This document shows positions 8,255 through 16,812 of a stretch of DNA of 64,000 nucleotides, piece after piece. Position numbers and translations under genes: made by a program. Each line of letters opens with the position of its first letter. The first letter of the stretch is position 1. A model generated the notes under the pieces. It saw nothing but the letters and a program-made list of their open reading frames with translations, was not told where the DNA came from and did no database searches. The DNA comes from Geodermatophilaceae bacterium URHA0031 (lineage in GTDB: Bacteria; Actinomycetota; Actinomycetes; Mycobacteriales; Geodermatophilaceae), in contig JHVP01000003.1 of assembly GCA_000620205.1 (NCBI GenBank), positions 491,934 through 555,933 of the forward strand, in the 5' to 3' direction.

Positions 8255-9478
8255 GTGAGCAACGCTGCTACGGCCGACTTCTACGCCCTCGAGGACCTGC
8301 TGGAGCCTGCGGAGATCGAGGTGCGCGACCGCGTCCGCGACTTCTGCGAGCGCGAGGTGACGCCGATCATCAACGACTTCTGGGAGCGAGCCGAGTTCCC
8401 GGCCGAGCTCATCCCGAAGATGGCCGAGCTCGGCATCGCCGGCGGCACGGTGGAGGGCTACGGCTCCCCCGGCATGAGCGCCGTGGCCGCCGGCCTGGTC
8501 GCCGCCGAGTGGGCCCGCGCCGACGGCAGCCTGGGGACCTTCTACGGGGTGCACAGCTTCCTGGCCATGCAGTCGATCGCCCTGCTCGGCGACGAGGAGC
8601 AGCGCGAGCGCTGGCTGCCGGAGATGGCCCGGATGGAGAAGATCGGCGCCTTCGGCCTCACCGAGCCCGAGCACGGGTCCGACGCCGTGGCGCTGTCCAC
8701 CTCCGCCCGCCGGGACGGTGACGAGTACGTGCTCAACGGCGCGAAGAAGTGGATCGGGAACGGCACCATCGCCGACCTGGTGCTCATCTGGGCCCGCGGC
8801 GAGGACGGCAACGTCGGCGGCTACGTCGTCCCGAAGGGGTCGATCGGCTGGACCGCGACCCGGATGACCGGCAAGACGGCGCTGCGCGCGGTGTGGCAGG
8901 CCGAGATCACGCTGACCGACGTCCGGGTGCCGGCGGAGAACAAGCTGGCCAACTGCCACTCGTTCAAGGACGTCTCGGTCGTGCTGGACCGCACCCGGTA
9001 CACCGTCGCCTGGCGCGCGCTGGGCATCGCCGAGGCCGCCTACGACCTGGCGCTGCAGCACACCCTGCAGCGCGAGCAGTTCGGGCAGCCGATCGCCGGT
9101 TACCAGCTGGTGCAGGAGAAGCTGGCGCGGATGCTCGCCGAGATCACCAGCATGCGGCTGCTGTCCTGGCGGCTGTCGAAGCTGGCCGACGAGGGTCGGA
9201 TGACCGCGGCCATGGCGTCGATGGCCAAGATGAACAACTGCAAGAAGGCCCGGGCGATCGTCGCCGACGCGCGCGACCTGTTCGGCGGCGACGGCATCCT
9301 GCTCGAGCACCACATCGCCCGGCACCACGCCGACATCGAGGCGATCTACACCTTCGAGGGCACCGACCACGTGCAGGCGCTCATCGTCGGCCGGGAGATC
9401 ACCGGCATCTCGGCGATCACCGGCCGCCGGTCGTCCCGCGCGCAGGAGAAGCCGGCGGAGCCGCAGCAGTCGATCTAG
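8255..9478 (+). CDS. Acyl-CoA dehydrogenase, glutaryl-CoA dehydrogenase-like
   Basis: This 407-residue flavoprotein has the three-part acyl-CoA dehydrogenase layout. It has an N-terminal helical domain, a beta domain with GAFGLTEPEHGSDA and GAKKWIGNG, and a C-terminal helical domain with REQFGQPIAGYQLVQEKLA. The catalytic base is E368 in YTFEGT. The overall pattern is closest to glutaryl-CoA dehydrogenase, which oxidises and decarboxylates glutaryl-CoA in lysine and tryptophan breakdown. No electron-transfer flavoprotein or CoA-transferase gene is nearby, so substrate is inferred from pattern only. The start is GTG 8255. Confidence 0.85.
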   Translation: MSNAATADFYALEDLLEPAEIEVRDRVRDFCEREVTPIINDFWERAEFPAELIPKMAELGIAGGTVEGYGSPGMSAVAAGLVAAEWARADGSLGTFYGVHSFLAMQSIALLGDEEQRERWLPEMARMEKIGAFGLTEPEHGSDAVALSTSARRDGDEYVLNGAKKWIGNGTIADLVLIWARGEDGNVGGYVVPKGSIGWTATRMTGKTALRAVWQAEITLTDVRVPAENKLANCHSFKDVSVVLDRTRYTVAWRALGIAEAAYDLALQHTLQREQFGQPIAGYQLVQEKLARMLAEITSMRLLSWRLSKLADEGRMTAAMASMAKMNNCKKARAIVADARDLFGGDGILLEHHIARHHADIEAIYTFEGTDHVQALIVGREITGISAITGRRSSRAQEKPAEPQQSI

Positions 9479-10247
9479 CCCGCAGGTGGGCCGGGGCGTG
9501 CGGCATCGCCCTGGCCGCCGCGGCGGGGACGCTGTGCACCCCGAGCCGCTCGCGGACGTGCTCCATGTGCTTGCGCACCGTGCCCACCGAGATGAACAGC
9601 TGGGCGGCGATGTCGGCGTAGGGCATCCCGGTGGCGGCCAGCGCCAGCACCTCCCACTCCCGGGGCGTCAGCTGCGGGACCCCGGACCGGCGCCGCTCGG
9701 CGTCCAGCCAGATCTCCTGCAGGTGCGGTCGCAGGAGCATGCCGATCTGCCGGTCCCGCTCGGTGAACCCCGGCCCGCTGCGCCGCGTGAAGCAGATCCG
9801 GCGCACCTCCCCCGGTGCCGCCGGCAGGGAGACGATCATCGCCGCACGGACCTCGGGGTTGATCTCGCTGAGCGGGTCGGCCAGCCGCTGCCGCTCCGTG
9901 GTCAGGAAGTCGCCGGTGTGGATGACGGCACGCAGGTCGCCGGTGCGCTGCGGCCAGGAGCAGAACCCCGTCCACCAGTACTGCCAGAAGGGGTCGTCCG
10001 GGTCCGCCGGGTCCGGGCCGTCGGAGGCGAGGCGCACTCCGCCGGGCTCCACCGCCTGGTCCCGCAGCGTGCGGCTCGCCGCCGGCTCGTGCTGCTGGTA
10101 GCTGATGTCGAGGTCGCAGGGCACCAGGTCGTGCAGCCCTTCCAGCAGCGCCCACGGCATCAGCGGGCCCGGGTCGTCCTGGCGGGCGTCGTCCAGCACG
10201 CGCACCAGGTCCTCGACGTCCGCGGCGTGCAGCTCACTGGTCGTCAT
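9417..10247 (-). CDS. LuxR-type transcriptional regulator
   Basis: This encodes 276 residues. The N-terminal 180 residues form a sensor-like region with no family I can name. The C-terminal helix-turn-helix is clear: LTPREWEVLALAATGMPYADIAAQLFISVGTVRKHMEHVRERLGV at about 190-240. An Ala/Pro-rich tail follows. The gene converges with the acyl-CoA dehydrogenase gene and overlaps its last 62 bases. The ligand and targets are unknown. The divergent small membrane-protein gene at 10424 could be a target by position. Confidence 0.82.
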   Translation of the reverse strand: MTTSELHAADVEDLVRVLDDARQDDPGPLMPWALLEGLHDLVPCDLDISYQQHEPAASRTLRDQAVEPGGVRLASDGPDPADPDDPFWQYWWTGFCSWPQRTGDLRAVIHTGDFLTTERQRLADPLSEINPEVRAAMIVSLPAAPGEVRRICFTRRSGPGFTERDRQIGMLLRPHLQEIWLDAERRRSGVPQLTPREWEVLALAATGMPYADIAAQLFISVGTVRKHMEHVRERLGVHSVPAAAARAMPHAPAHLRARSTAAAPPASPARGTTGGR

Positions 10248-10423
10248 GGCCCCTCCTCCGGCCGACGGGGACGACGGTAGGCCGGGACGACGGCCGGCGG
10301 AATACGCCCGGATGCGTATACCTCCCGGCCGGCCGGGTGCGGAGCCTGGGTGCTGCGCCGGTCATCCCGGACCGGAGACGCACCCCGTCCAGGAGCCGCA
10401 CCCGCGGCCGGGAGGTACCCCTC

Positions 10424-10633
10424 ATGTCCGCGATCACCCACGTCCCGGGAGCCGGCTGGGCCGGCACCCACCGCGCCCTGGCCGTCGCCATGGCGATCGT
10501 CCTGGTGGCTGTCGCCGTCACCCTGACCGTCGTCCTGCTGACCCGGGACACCACCGCCGCCACGACCGTGTTCCCCCACCTGCCGTCCTACGACGACACC
10601 TGCGCGAACGCACCGGTCGGCGCCGCCTGCTGA
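10424..10633 (+). CDS. Small single-span membrane protein (69 aa)
   Basis: A 69-residue protein starting at ATG 10424, which follows GGGAGGTACCCCTC, a good ribosome site. One hydrophobic segment spans about residues 18-40 (ALAVAMAIVLVAVAVTLTVV), followed by a short outside tail with two cysteines (C60 and C69). No family recognised. A strong GC hairpin follows the stop, supporting a discrete transcription unit. Confidence 0.6.
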   Translation: MSAITHVPGAGWAGTHRALAVAMAIVLVAVAVTLTVVLLTRDTTAATTVFPHLPSYDDTCANAPVGAAC

Positions 10634-10641
10634 ACCCGCCA

Positions 10642-10678
10642 CCGCCCTCCGCAGCCCTGCGCCCGCTGCGGGGGGCGG
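10642..10678 (+). terminator. GC-rich hairpin, probable terminator
   Basis: CCGCCCTCCGCAG (10642-10654) pairs with CTGCGGGGGGCGG (10666-10678) over 13 positions with one G-U pair and an 11-base loop. It begins 9 bases after the stop of the small membrane-protein gene. There is no T-tract, which is usual for high-GC actinobacteria. Confidence 0.5.
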
Positions 10679-10737
10679 GGGCTCCCCCTGGGCCGACACC
10701 GGGGTCATGCTCGGACCGACGACCACCGGGAGCAGCC

Positions 10738-11166
10738 ATGGCGAGCACCTCGCGGACGCAGCGCCGCTGCCGGTGCTGGGCCGCGGGCCTCCTGGGCACG
10801 GCGATCACCGCCGGCAGCGGGTGCGGTGCGCCGCTGTGCCCGTCCACCACCTTCGCGGCGAGCGTCGCGGTCGCGCTGGACGAGGGGTGGACGCCGCTGG
10901 AGGACCTGGTCGTGACCGTCGGCTGCCCGGCCGGCGACGACACCGGGTGCGGCTTCCTGGACGGACCGGTGCACGCACCTGCGACCGCCAGCGTGCTCCT
11001 CTACACCGTGCTGCGCCCGGCGGAGGTGGACGTGGTGGTCAGCTCGGCCGCCACCGGGAACGTCCTGGTGCACCGGCTGTTCCCGGTGACCTACGAGCAG
11101 CTCGGACCCAGGCAGACCCAGTGCGGCGGCGAGGCGCACGCGCTGGTGGTCGTGCCCGTGGGGTGA
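10738..11166 (+). CDS. Secreted, cysteine-containing hypothetical protein
   Basis: This encodes 142 residues from ATG 10738. An Arg-containing N-terminus and a short hydrophobic stretch (WAAGLLGTAITAG) suggest export; a cysteine at 29 follows, but the preceding GSG is a poor lipobox, so lipoprotein status is uncertain. The mature part is strand-rich with further cysteines at 34, 63 and 71, near GCPAGDDTGCG. No family recognised. It could be a small cell-surface protein. Confidence 0.6.
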   Translation: MASTSRTQRRCRCWAAGLLGTAITAGSGCGAPLCPSTTFAASVAVALDEGWTPLEDLVVTVGCPAGDDTGCGFLDGPVHAPATASVLLYTVLRPAEVDVVVSSAATGNVLVHRLFPVTYEQLGPRQTQCGGEAHALVVVPVG

Positions 11167-11173
11167 CCCTGCG

Positions 11174-11428
11174 TCAGCCGGCGTGGCGGAGGGCCGGGGC
11201 GGTGCGCTCCCGGCACTCCGCGCAGGCGGAGCGCCCCTCGCCCACCCGGTCCCAGTCCTGCGTGCCCCAGATCTGCACGATCGCCCCGCAGACGGCCAGC
11301 TCGACCTCGCCGTCGAGCTCGTCGGCCGGGCGGTGCGCCTCGACCGCGTGCCACGACATGGCCTGGTCGGCCGGCTGGGCCCACGACCGGCGATCGGGGC
11401 GGGCGAAACCGACGGCGTACGTGCTCAC
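11174..11428 (-). CDS. Small putative zinc-binding protein
   Basis: This encodes 84 residues if GTG 11428 is used; GTG codons at 11449-11452 in the same frame are alternatives. H27 (MSWHAVE), C47 (AVCGA) and C69-x2-C72 (CAEC) give a plausible one-zinc site, a pattern seen in short actinobacterial proteins of unknown function. It converges with the secreted-protein gene. An inverted repeat ACCACAT / ATGTGGT (11448-11474) sits over its likely promoter, between it and the MarR gene. Confidence 0.55.
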   Translation of the reverse strand: MSTYAVGFARPDRRSWAQPADQAMSWHAVEAHRPADELDGEVELAVCGAIVQIWGTQDWDRVGEGRSACAECRERTAPALRHAG

Positions 11429-11485
11429 GGCACCAGATGTGCCCGGCACCACATCGTCTCAATCATCATGTGGTCGTCGCGGCGC

Positions 11486-11944
11486 TCAGCGGTCGGTGCT
11501 GCCGCCCTCGTCCACGAACCCGGCGAGGGCCGCGACCAGCGCACCCACCCGGTCCTCGCCCAGCGACCGGGCCAGCGCCGCCTCCTGCGCCGCGACCAGC
11601 CCCTCCCACCGCGCCAGCCGGGTGCGACCGAGCGCCGAGGCGTGCACGACCACCCGCCGCCGGTCGGCGGGATCGGGCAGCCGGTAGGCGAGGGCGGCGT
11701 CGACGAGGCCGTCGACGACCCGGGTGGCGGTCGGTCCGGGCAGGTGCAGCGTGGTGACCAGCTGGCCCATCGGCCGCCCAGGCGCGGCGGCCAGCAGCCG
11801 CAGCACGCGGTAGCCGTCCAGCGTGCCGCCGTCCTCGGCGAGCGCCCCGGCGACCGCTCGGGAGACCCGCCGCGAGGTGGCGGTGAGCAGCTCGACGAGG
11901 TCCGGGCGGGGGGCGACGGCGGTGTCCACCTCTCGCCCCGGCAT
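11486..11944 (-). CDS. MarR-family transcriptional regulator
   Basis: This encodes 152 residues with a winged helix-turn-helix: LDGYRVLRLLAAAPGRPMGQLVTTLHLPGPTATRVVDGLVDAALAYRLPDPADRRRVVVHAS, including the DPADRR wing typical of MarR proteins. These act as dimers on palindromic operators and respond to small molecules. It is divergent from the AmiC-like gene, and their start codons are only 22 bases apart, so it very likely controls that amide-use operon. The ATG at 11944 sits 7 bases after a TATCGT box, implying a leaderless transcript. Confidence 0.82.
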   Translation of the reverse strand: MPGREVDTAVAPRPDLVELLTATSRRVSRAVAGALAEDGGTLDGYRVLRLLAAAPGRPMGQLVTTLHLPGPTATRVVDGLVDAALAYRLPDPADRRRVVVHASALGRTRLARWEGLVAAQEAALARSLGEDRVGALVAALAGFVDEGGSTDR

Positions 11945-11945
11945 G

Positions 11946-11966
11946 CGGCTGACGATACTCAACCGC
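11946..11966. promoter_or_regulatory. Bidirectional leaderless promoter with overlapping -10 boxes
   Basis: On the + strand GATACT (11954-11959) is followed by 7 bases and GTG 11967. On the - strand TATCGT (11957 down to 11952) is followed by 7 bases and ATG 11944. The two -10-like boxes overlap by four base pairs and are placed almost symmetrically, so the two transcripts would compete for the same DNA. No ribosome site exists for either gene. Confidence 0.45.
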
Positions 11967-13007
11967 GTGCGCGGCGACCCGGCTCCGCTGCGGGACCCCT
12001 GGGACGTCCTCGTCTCCGGTCCCGCACCCGACGCCGTCCGGATCGGCCTGGCCGTTCCGCTGTCGGGGCCGCTCGCCCTGACCGCGCCCTCGGCGCTGGA
12101 CCTCGCGGCGCTGGCCGCCGAGGAGTGCACCGAGGCCGGCGGGGTGTCCGGGCGGCGGGTCGAGCTGGTGCCGGTGGACTCCGGGCGGGCGCCGGACGTC
12201 GTCGCCGCCGAGGCGCTCGCACTGCGGGACGCCGGCGTCTTCGACAGCCTCGTCGGCTTCCACACCAGCGACGTGCACCGCACGCTGGCCCGGGCGTGGG
12301 CGGGCCGGGGCAGCTACGTCTTCACCCCGCCGCACGAGGGCGGGCGGAGCCTGCCCGGCGTCCGGCGGACCGGTCTCGGCCCGCACGCCCAGCACGCCGC
12401 CGCGCTGGCCTGGCTGGTGACCCGCCGCCGGGCCACCCGCTGGGTGCTGCTGGGCACCGACTACGTCTGGCCGCGTGCGGTGCACCGCGCCGCCCGGACG
12501 ACGCTGACCGGGCTGGGCGCCCAGGTCGTCGGCGAGGCGCTGGTGCCCTTCGGTCCCGGGGACCCCGGCCCGCTGCTGGACCTCGTCGTCCGCAGCCGCG
12601 CGGACGCCGTCCTGCTCAGCCTGGTGGGCCGGGACCTCGCGCTGTTCCACCGGGAGTTCGCCCGCGCCGGCCTGGACCGCCGGGTGGTGCGGCTGTCCGG
12701 CGCGCTGGAGGAGAACGGGCTCTACGCGCTCGGCGGGGACGCCACCGGCGAGCTGTACGCGACGATGCCGTCCTTCGCCGCAGCCTCCCCGGCCTCCGCC
12801 GACGAGGGGCAGCTGGCGCTGCAGGAACGGCACGCCCGCCGGGCCGGAGCCGAGGCGCCGGTCGTCTGCGCCTACGCCCGGGGGCTCTACGACGGCGTCC
12901 GGCTGGCCTGCACCCTGCTGGCGGCCGGCGACGGGCCGCCGCCGTCCCCTCCCCTGCCGCCGCGGTTGGCGCGGGCGGACGGGCTGTCCTTCACCGAGGT
13001 GGCCTGA
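11967..13007 (+). CDS. AmiC-like amide/amino-acid sensor (periplasmic-binding-protein fold)
   Basis: This encodes 346 residues from GTG 11967; ATG 11943, which overlaps the MarR start, is an alternative. The two-lobed type I binding-protein pattern is clear: VRIGLAVPLSGPLALTAPSALDLAALAAEECTEAGGVSGRRVELV at the start, WVLLGTDYVWPRAVHRAA in the middle and ALEENGLYALGGDATGELYATMPSF later. There is no signal peptide, so it is probably cytoplasmic like AmiC, which senses amides and controls an antiterminator. No AmiR-like gene is nearby; the adjacent MarR protein may be the output. It precedes the permease and amidase genes in one direction. Confidence 0.72.
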   Translation: MRGDPAPLRDPWDVLVSGPAPDAVRIGLAVPLSGPLALTAPSALDLAALAAEECTEAGGVSGRRVELVPVDSGRAPDVVAAEALALRDAGVFDSLVGFHTSDVHRTLARAWAGRGSYVFTPPHEGGRSLPGVRRTGLGPHAQHAAALAWLVTRRRATRWVLLGTDYVWPRAVHRAARTTLTGLGAQVVGEALVPFGPGDPGPLLDLVVRSRADAVLLSLVGRDLALFHREFARAGLDRRVVRLSGALEENGLYALGGDATGELYATMPSFAAASPASADEGQLALQERHARRAGAEAPVVCAYARGLYDGVRLACTLLAAGDGPPPSPPLPPRLARADGLSFTEVA

Positions 13008-13013
13008 CGAGGA

Positions 13014-13029
13014 GTTTCCATCCGGAAAC
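13014..13029 (+). promoter_or_regulatory. Inverted repeat upstream of the permease gene
   Basis: GTTTCC and GGAAAC flank ATCC, giving a 16-base inverted repeat just after the AmiC-like stop and 57 bases before the permease start. It could be an operator or a processing hairpin. It is read directly from the sequence; its function is inferred. Confidence 0.3.
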
Positions 13030-13086
13030 GATGTGGTCCTACTCTCCACCCGTCCGGCCGAGGGCCGGCAGTCGAGAGGAGTCCTC

Positions 13087-14508
13087 GTGACCGACCCCCG
13101 CACCACCCGGCCACCGGCCGTCAGCACCGGCGAGGGCACCCCGAGCGTCGAGGCGTTCGGGTACCACCAGGAGCTGAAGCGCTCGCTGAGCTTCACCGAC
13201 CTGCTGGTCTACGGCCTGGTCTTCATGGTGCCCATCGCGCCGTTCGGCATCTTCGGCAGCGTCTTCCAGGCCTCGGGCGGGATGATCGCGCTCGCCTACG
13301 CCGTCGGCGGGCTGGCCATGGCCTTCACCGCGGCCTCGTACTCGCAGATGTCCCGGGCCTTCCCGATGGCCGGCTCGGTCTACACCTACGCCGGCCGCGG
13401 CATCGCCCAGCCGGTCGGGTTCATCGCCGGCTGGATGATCCTGCTGGACTACGTGCTGGTGCCCGGCCTGCTCTACCTGATCGCCGGCGTCGCGATGCAC
13501 TCCATCGTCACCTCGGTCCCGGTCTGGGTGTGGCTGGTCGGCTTCGTCGTCCTCAACACCGTCGTCAACTACCTCGGCATCGAGTTCACCGCGCGGGTGA
13601 ACAAGCTGATGCTGATCGGCGAGCTGGTCGTGCTGGCCGTCTTCCTGGTCGTCGCCGTCATCGCCCTGGCCAACGGCAAGGGCAACGGCCTCGGCGCGCT
13701 CACGCCGCTCTACAACAGCGACACCTTCTCGCTCAGCCTGGTCTTCGGCGCGGTCTCGATCGCCGTGCTCAGCTTCCTGGGCTTCGACGGCATCTCCACC
13801 CTGGCCGAGGAGAACCGCGAGTCCGCGCGCTCGATCGGCAAGTCGATGATCGCTGCGCTCGCGCTGGCCGGGACGCTGTTCATCGTGCAGACCTGGCTGG
13901 CCGCGCTGCTGGTGCCTGACCCGCAGGCGATCATCAGCGACGGCGACGCCGCCGGCACGTCCTTCTACGACGCCGCCGAGGCCGCCAGCGGCCACTGGCT
14001 GTACGTGCTGACCGCGGTGGCCACCGCGATCGCCTGGGGCTTCGCCAACTCGCTGGTCGCCCAGGCCGCCACGTCGCGGCTGCTGTTCGCCATGGCCCGC
14101 GACCGGCAGCTGCCCTCGTTCCTGGCCAAGGTCCACCCCACCCGCCGGGTGCCGGTCAACGCGACCTTCCTGGTCGCGGTGGTCAGCCTGGTGCTCGGCC
14201 TGTACATGAACAGCCGGGACGACGGCATCTCACTGCTGTCGACCCTGGTCAACTTCGGCGCGCTGACGGCGTTCCTGCTGCTGCACATCGCGGTCGTCGT
14301 GCACTTCGTGGTGCGGCAGAAGAGCCGGGACTGGTGGCACCACCTGCTGGTGCCGGTCATCGGCTTCGCGATCCTCTTCTACGTGATCATCAACGCGAAG
14401 GTCGCCGCCCAGCGCCTCGGGTTCGTCTGGCTGGCCATCGGCCTCGCGCTGCTGGTCTTTTTGGTGGTCACCGGACGCGAGCCCGAGCTGGCCGAGGAGG
14501 CCAGGTGA
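13087..14508 (+). CDS. APC-family amino-acid/amide permease
   Basis: A 473-residue integral membrane protein with about 12 hydrophobic segments. The APC signature is visible: FTDLLVYGLVFMVPIAPFGIFG near residue 40, and FLGFDGISTLAEENRESARSIGKSM near 240, a typical APC cytoplasmic loop. GTG 13087 follows GAGGAG. Its stop overlaps the start of the acetamidase/formamidase gene in a GTGA, so the two are translationally coupled. The context suggests import of an amide or amino acid that the amidase then cleaves. Confidence 0.85.
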   Translation: MTDPRTTRPPAVSTGEGTPSVEAFGYHQELKRSLSFTDLLVYGLVFMVPIAPFGIFGSVFQASGGMIALAYAVGGLAMAFTAASYSQMSRAFPMAGSVYTYAGRGIAQPVGFIAGWMILLDYVLVPGLLYLIAGVAMHSIVTSVPVWVWLVGFVVLNTVVNYLGIEFTARVNKLMLIGELVVLAVFLVVAVIALANGKGNGLGALTPLYNSDTFSLSLVFGAVSIAVLSFLGFDGISTLAEENRESARSIGKSMIAALALAGTLFIVQTWLAALLVPDPQAIISDGDAAGTSFYDAAEAASGHWLYVLTAVATAIAWGFANSLVAQAATSRLLFAMARDRQLPSFLAKVHPTRRVPVNATFLVAVVSLVLGLYMNSRDDGISLLSTLVNFGALTAFLLLHIAVVVHFVVRQKSRDWWHHLLVPVIGFAILFYVIINAKVAAQRLGFVWLAIGLALLVFLVVTGREPELAEEAR

Positions 14509-15527
14509 CGGCCCAGCTCGAGGTGGTGACGCTGGACCCGACGCCGGACCAGCTCCGCTACGTCTTCGGCGGCGGGGAGCCGTTGCTGCGGGTCCGCCCC
14601 GGCACCGTGGTCGAGCTGACCACCGAGGACTGCTTCGGCGGCCGGGTGCGCTCGGTCGACGACCTGCCCAGCCAGGTCTGCGAGTTCCCCTACCTCAACC
14701 CGGTGACCGGCCCGGTGCACGTGGAGGGGGCCGAGCCCGGGGACACCCTGGCGGTGCACGTCGTCGACATCGCACCGGCCCGGGACTGGGCGGTCTCCAC
14801 GACGTTCCCGCACTTCGGGGCGCTGACCGCCACGCACGAGACGGCGATGCTGCACGACCCGCTCGAGGAGGTCGTCTGGGTCTACGAGGTCGACCGGGAG
14901 CGGGGCACCTGCCTGTTCCGGCCGCGCCGCGGCGGCCCGGAGGTGGAGCTGCCGCTGGACCCGATGCACGGGACGCTCGGCGTGGCCCCGGCCGCCGGCC
15001 AGGTGTTCATGTCGATCACCCCGGCGGCGCACGGCGGCAACATGGACACCCCCGAGCTGCGGGCCGGCACCACGGTCTACCTGGGCGTCAACGTGCCCGG
15101 CGCGCGGCTGTCGCTCGGCGACGGGCACTGCCGGCAGGGCGAGGGCGAGGTCTGCGGCACGGCGGTCGAGGCGGCCATGCGCACGGTCGTCGTCGTCGAC
15201 GTCGTCAAGGGCGGCGCCCCGGCGTGGCCACGGCTGGAGAGCGACGAGTTCCTGATGTCCACCGGCTCGGCCCGCCCGCTGGAGGACGCCTACCGCGTCA
15301 GCCAGCGCGACCTGGTCGGCTGGGCGGCGGAGCTGACCGGCTGGGACACCCTCGACGCCTACCAACTGGTCAGCCAGGCCGGGTTGGCACCGGCCGGGAA
15401 CGTCGTGGACACCAACTACACGATGGTGGCCAAGCTGGCGAAGCGGTACCTGCCCGGCGCGGCCGCCTTCGACGGCGTCCACGCCCGGCTCCGCGACACG
15501 GCCGCCGCCTACCTGGCCCAGCGCTGA
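14505..15527 (+). CDS. Acetamidase/formamidase family hydrolase
   Basis: This encodes 340 residues. The FmdA/AmdA family pattern is strong: an opening FGGGEPLLRVRPGTVVELTTEDCFGG, LNPVTGPVHVEGAEPGDTLAVHV in the first third, GVAPAAGQVFMSITPAAHGGNMDTPELRAGTTVYLGVNVPGARLSLGDGHCRQGEGEVCGTAVE in the centre. The family releases ammonia from formamide, acetamide or larger amides in the cytoplasm. The gene starts inside the permease stop and closes the operon; a 40-base perfect palindrome follows. The exact amide is not determined. Confidence 0.85.
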   Translation: MTAQLEVVTLDPTPDQLRYVFGGGEPLLRVRPGTVVELTTEDCFGGRVRSVDDLPSQVCEFPYLNPVTGPVHVEGAEPGDTLAVHVVDIAPARDWAVSTTFPHFGALTATHETAMLHDPLEEVVWVYEVDRERGTCLFRPRRGGPEVELPLDPMHGTLGVAPAAGQVFMSITPAAHGGNMDTPELRAGTTVYLGVNVPGARLSLGDGHCRQGEGEVCGTAVEAAMRTVVVVDVVKGGAPAWPRLESDEFLMSTGSARPLEDAYRVSQRDLVGWAAELTGWDTLDAYQLVSQAGLAPAGNVVDTNYTMVAKLAKRYLPGAAAFDGVHARLRDTAAAYLAQR

Positions 15528-15528
15528 G

Positions 15529-15568
15529 CACGGGTCCCGGGCCCGCCGCGGCGGGCCCGGGACCCGTG
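15529..15568 (+). terminator. 40-base perfect palindrome, probable terminator
   Basis: Two 20-base arms, CACGGGTCCCGGGCCCGCCG and its exact reverse complement, abut with no spacer, one base after the acetamidase stop. A cruciform or very stable RNA hairpin is expected. It separates the amide operon from the NMT1-type ABC operon. There is no T-tract. Confidence 0.6.
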
Positions 15569-15728
15569 ACCCCGTCCGAACTGTGACCTACCCCCGGTGC
15601 GTTTCACGGCGCCGAAACACAAAGCCCGCCCGACCGAAATCTGCATCGGTTGGAGTTCCCCCGCACCCCCGCCGGCGACCGGCGGCGGGTCCGGTGCCAC
15701 CCGAAGACGACGTCGAGCGAGGACCTCC

Positions 15729-16808
15729 ATGAGCTTGCGCACCTCCCCTGGCCGGACCACCGCGCGGCGCACCGCGGCCGCGGTCACCGCCGCCGGCCTC
15801 GCCCTCGCGCTCGCGGCGTGCGGCAGCGACGACGCCGAGGCCAGCTCCTCCGGCGGCAGCGACGACGGGCACGGCGAGCTGAGCCTGCAGCTGTCCTGGA
15901 TCAAGAACGCCGAGTTCGCCGGCGAGTACGTGGCCGACTCGAAGGGCTACTACACCGATGCCGGCTTCTCCTCGGTGAACCTGGTCGCCGGACCCTCCAC
16001 CGGTGTCGCGGAGCTGGTGCAGGGCTCGGCGCAGGTGGCGCTGAGCGACGCGGTCTCCGTCGGCACCGCGGTCGCGAACGAGGACGCGCCGGTGAAGATC
16101 ATCGGCACGACCTACCAGAAGAACCCCTTCACCATCCTGTCGCTGGCCGACGGCGGGAACATCGCCACGCCGCAGGACATGGTGGGCAAGAAGATCGGCG
16201 TCCAGGACTCGAACACCAGCCTGTTCACGGCGCTGCTGGCCGCCAACGGGATCGACGAGGGCGACGTGACCATCGTCCCGGTCCAGTACGACCCCTCGGT
16301 GCTGGTCAACGGCGAGGTCGACGGCTTCGTCGCCTACCTGACCAACGAGTCGATCACCGTCGCGGCGCAGGGGAAGACGGTGACCAACCTGCCCTTCGCC
16401 GACAACGGCCTGCCGTTCGTGGCCGAGACCTTCACCGCCACCGACCAGACGATCGCCGAGGACCGGGAGATGCTGAAGGACTTCCTGGTCGCCGAGATCA
16501 AGGGGTGGACCGACGCGATCGCCGACCCGGCCGCCGCGATCGACCTGGCCCTCTCCGACTACGGCTCCGACCTCGGCCTGGTCGAGGAGAACGAGCTCCA
16601 GTCCGCGCAGATCGCCACCGACCAGCTCATCACCTCCAGCGACACCGAGGCCAACGGGCTGTTCACCATCTCCGACGAGCTGCAGCAGGAGACGCTGAAG
16701 AGCCTGGCCGGCGCCGGCATCGACGTCTCCGCCGAGGACCTGTTCGACTTGTCCCTGCTCGACGAGGTCTACGAGGAGAACCCCGACCTCGTGGACCACG
16801 CCGGCTGA
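15729..16808 (+). CDS. NMT1/THI5-type ABC substrate-binding lipoprotein
   Basis: This encodes 359 residues. An Arg-rich N-terminus and the lipobox LALAAC (C30) mark a lipoprotein held on the outer face of the membrane. The binding domain begins [30 protein letters not shown], the hallmark of the NMT1/THI5 family, and continues [18 protein letters not shown]. Relatives bind hydroxymethylpyrimidine, riboflavin, taurine or other small organics. GAGGACCTCC precedes ATG 15729. The three following genes complete the importer. No thiamine-pyrophosphate or flavin riboswitch was recognised in 15569-15728. Confidence 0.85.
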   Translation: MSLRTSPGRTTARRTAAAVTAAGLALALAACGSDDAEASSSGGSDDGHGELSLQLSWIKNAEFAGEYVADSKGYYTDAGFSSVNLVAGPSTGVAELVQGSAQVALSDAVSVGTAVANEDAPVKIIGTTYQKNPFTILSLADGGNIATPQDMVGKKIGVQDSNTSLFTALLAANGIDEGDVTIVPVQYDPSVLVNGEVDGFVAYLTNESITVAAQGKTVTNLPFADNGLPFVAETFTATDQTIAEDREMLKDFLVAEIKGWTDAIADPAAAIDLALSDYGSDLGLVEENELQSAQIATDQLITSSDTEANGLFTISDELQQETLKSLAGAGIDVSAEDLFDLSLLDEVYEENPDLVDHAG

Positions 16809-16812
16809 GTCC

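Noticed and set aside
15569..15728. Possible thiamine or flavin riboswitch before the NMT1-type binding protein.
   Set aside because: None of the conserved core words of the TPP or FMN elements was found, only a GC-rich leader.
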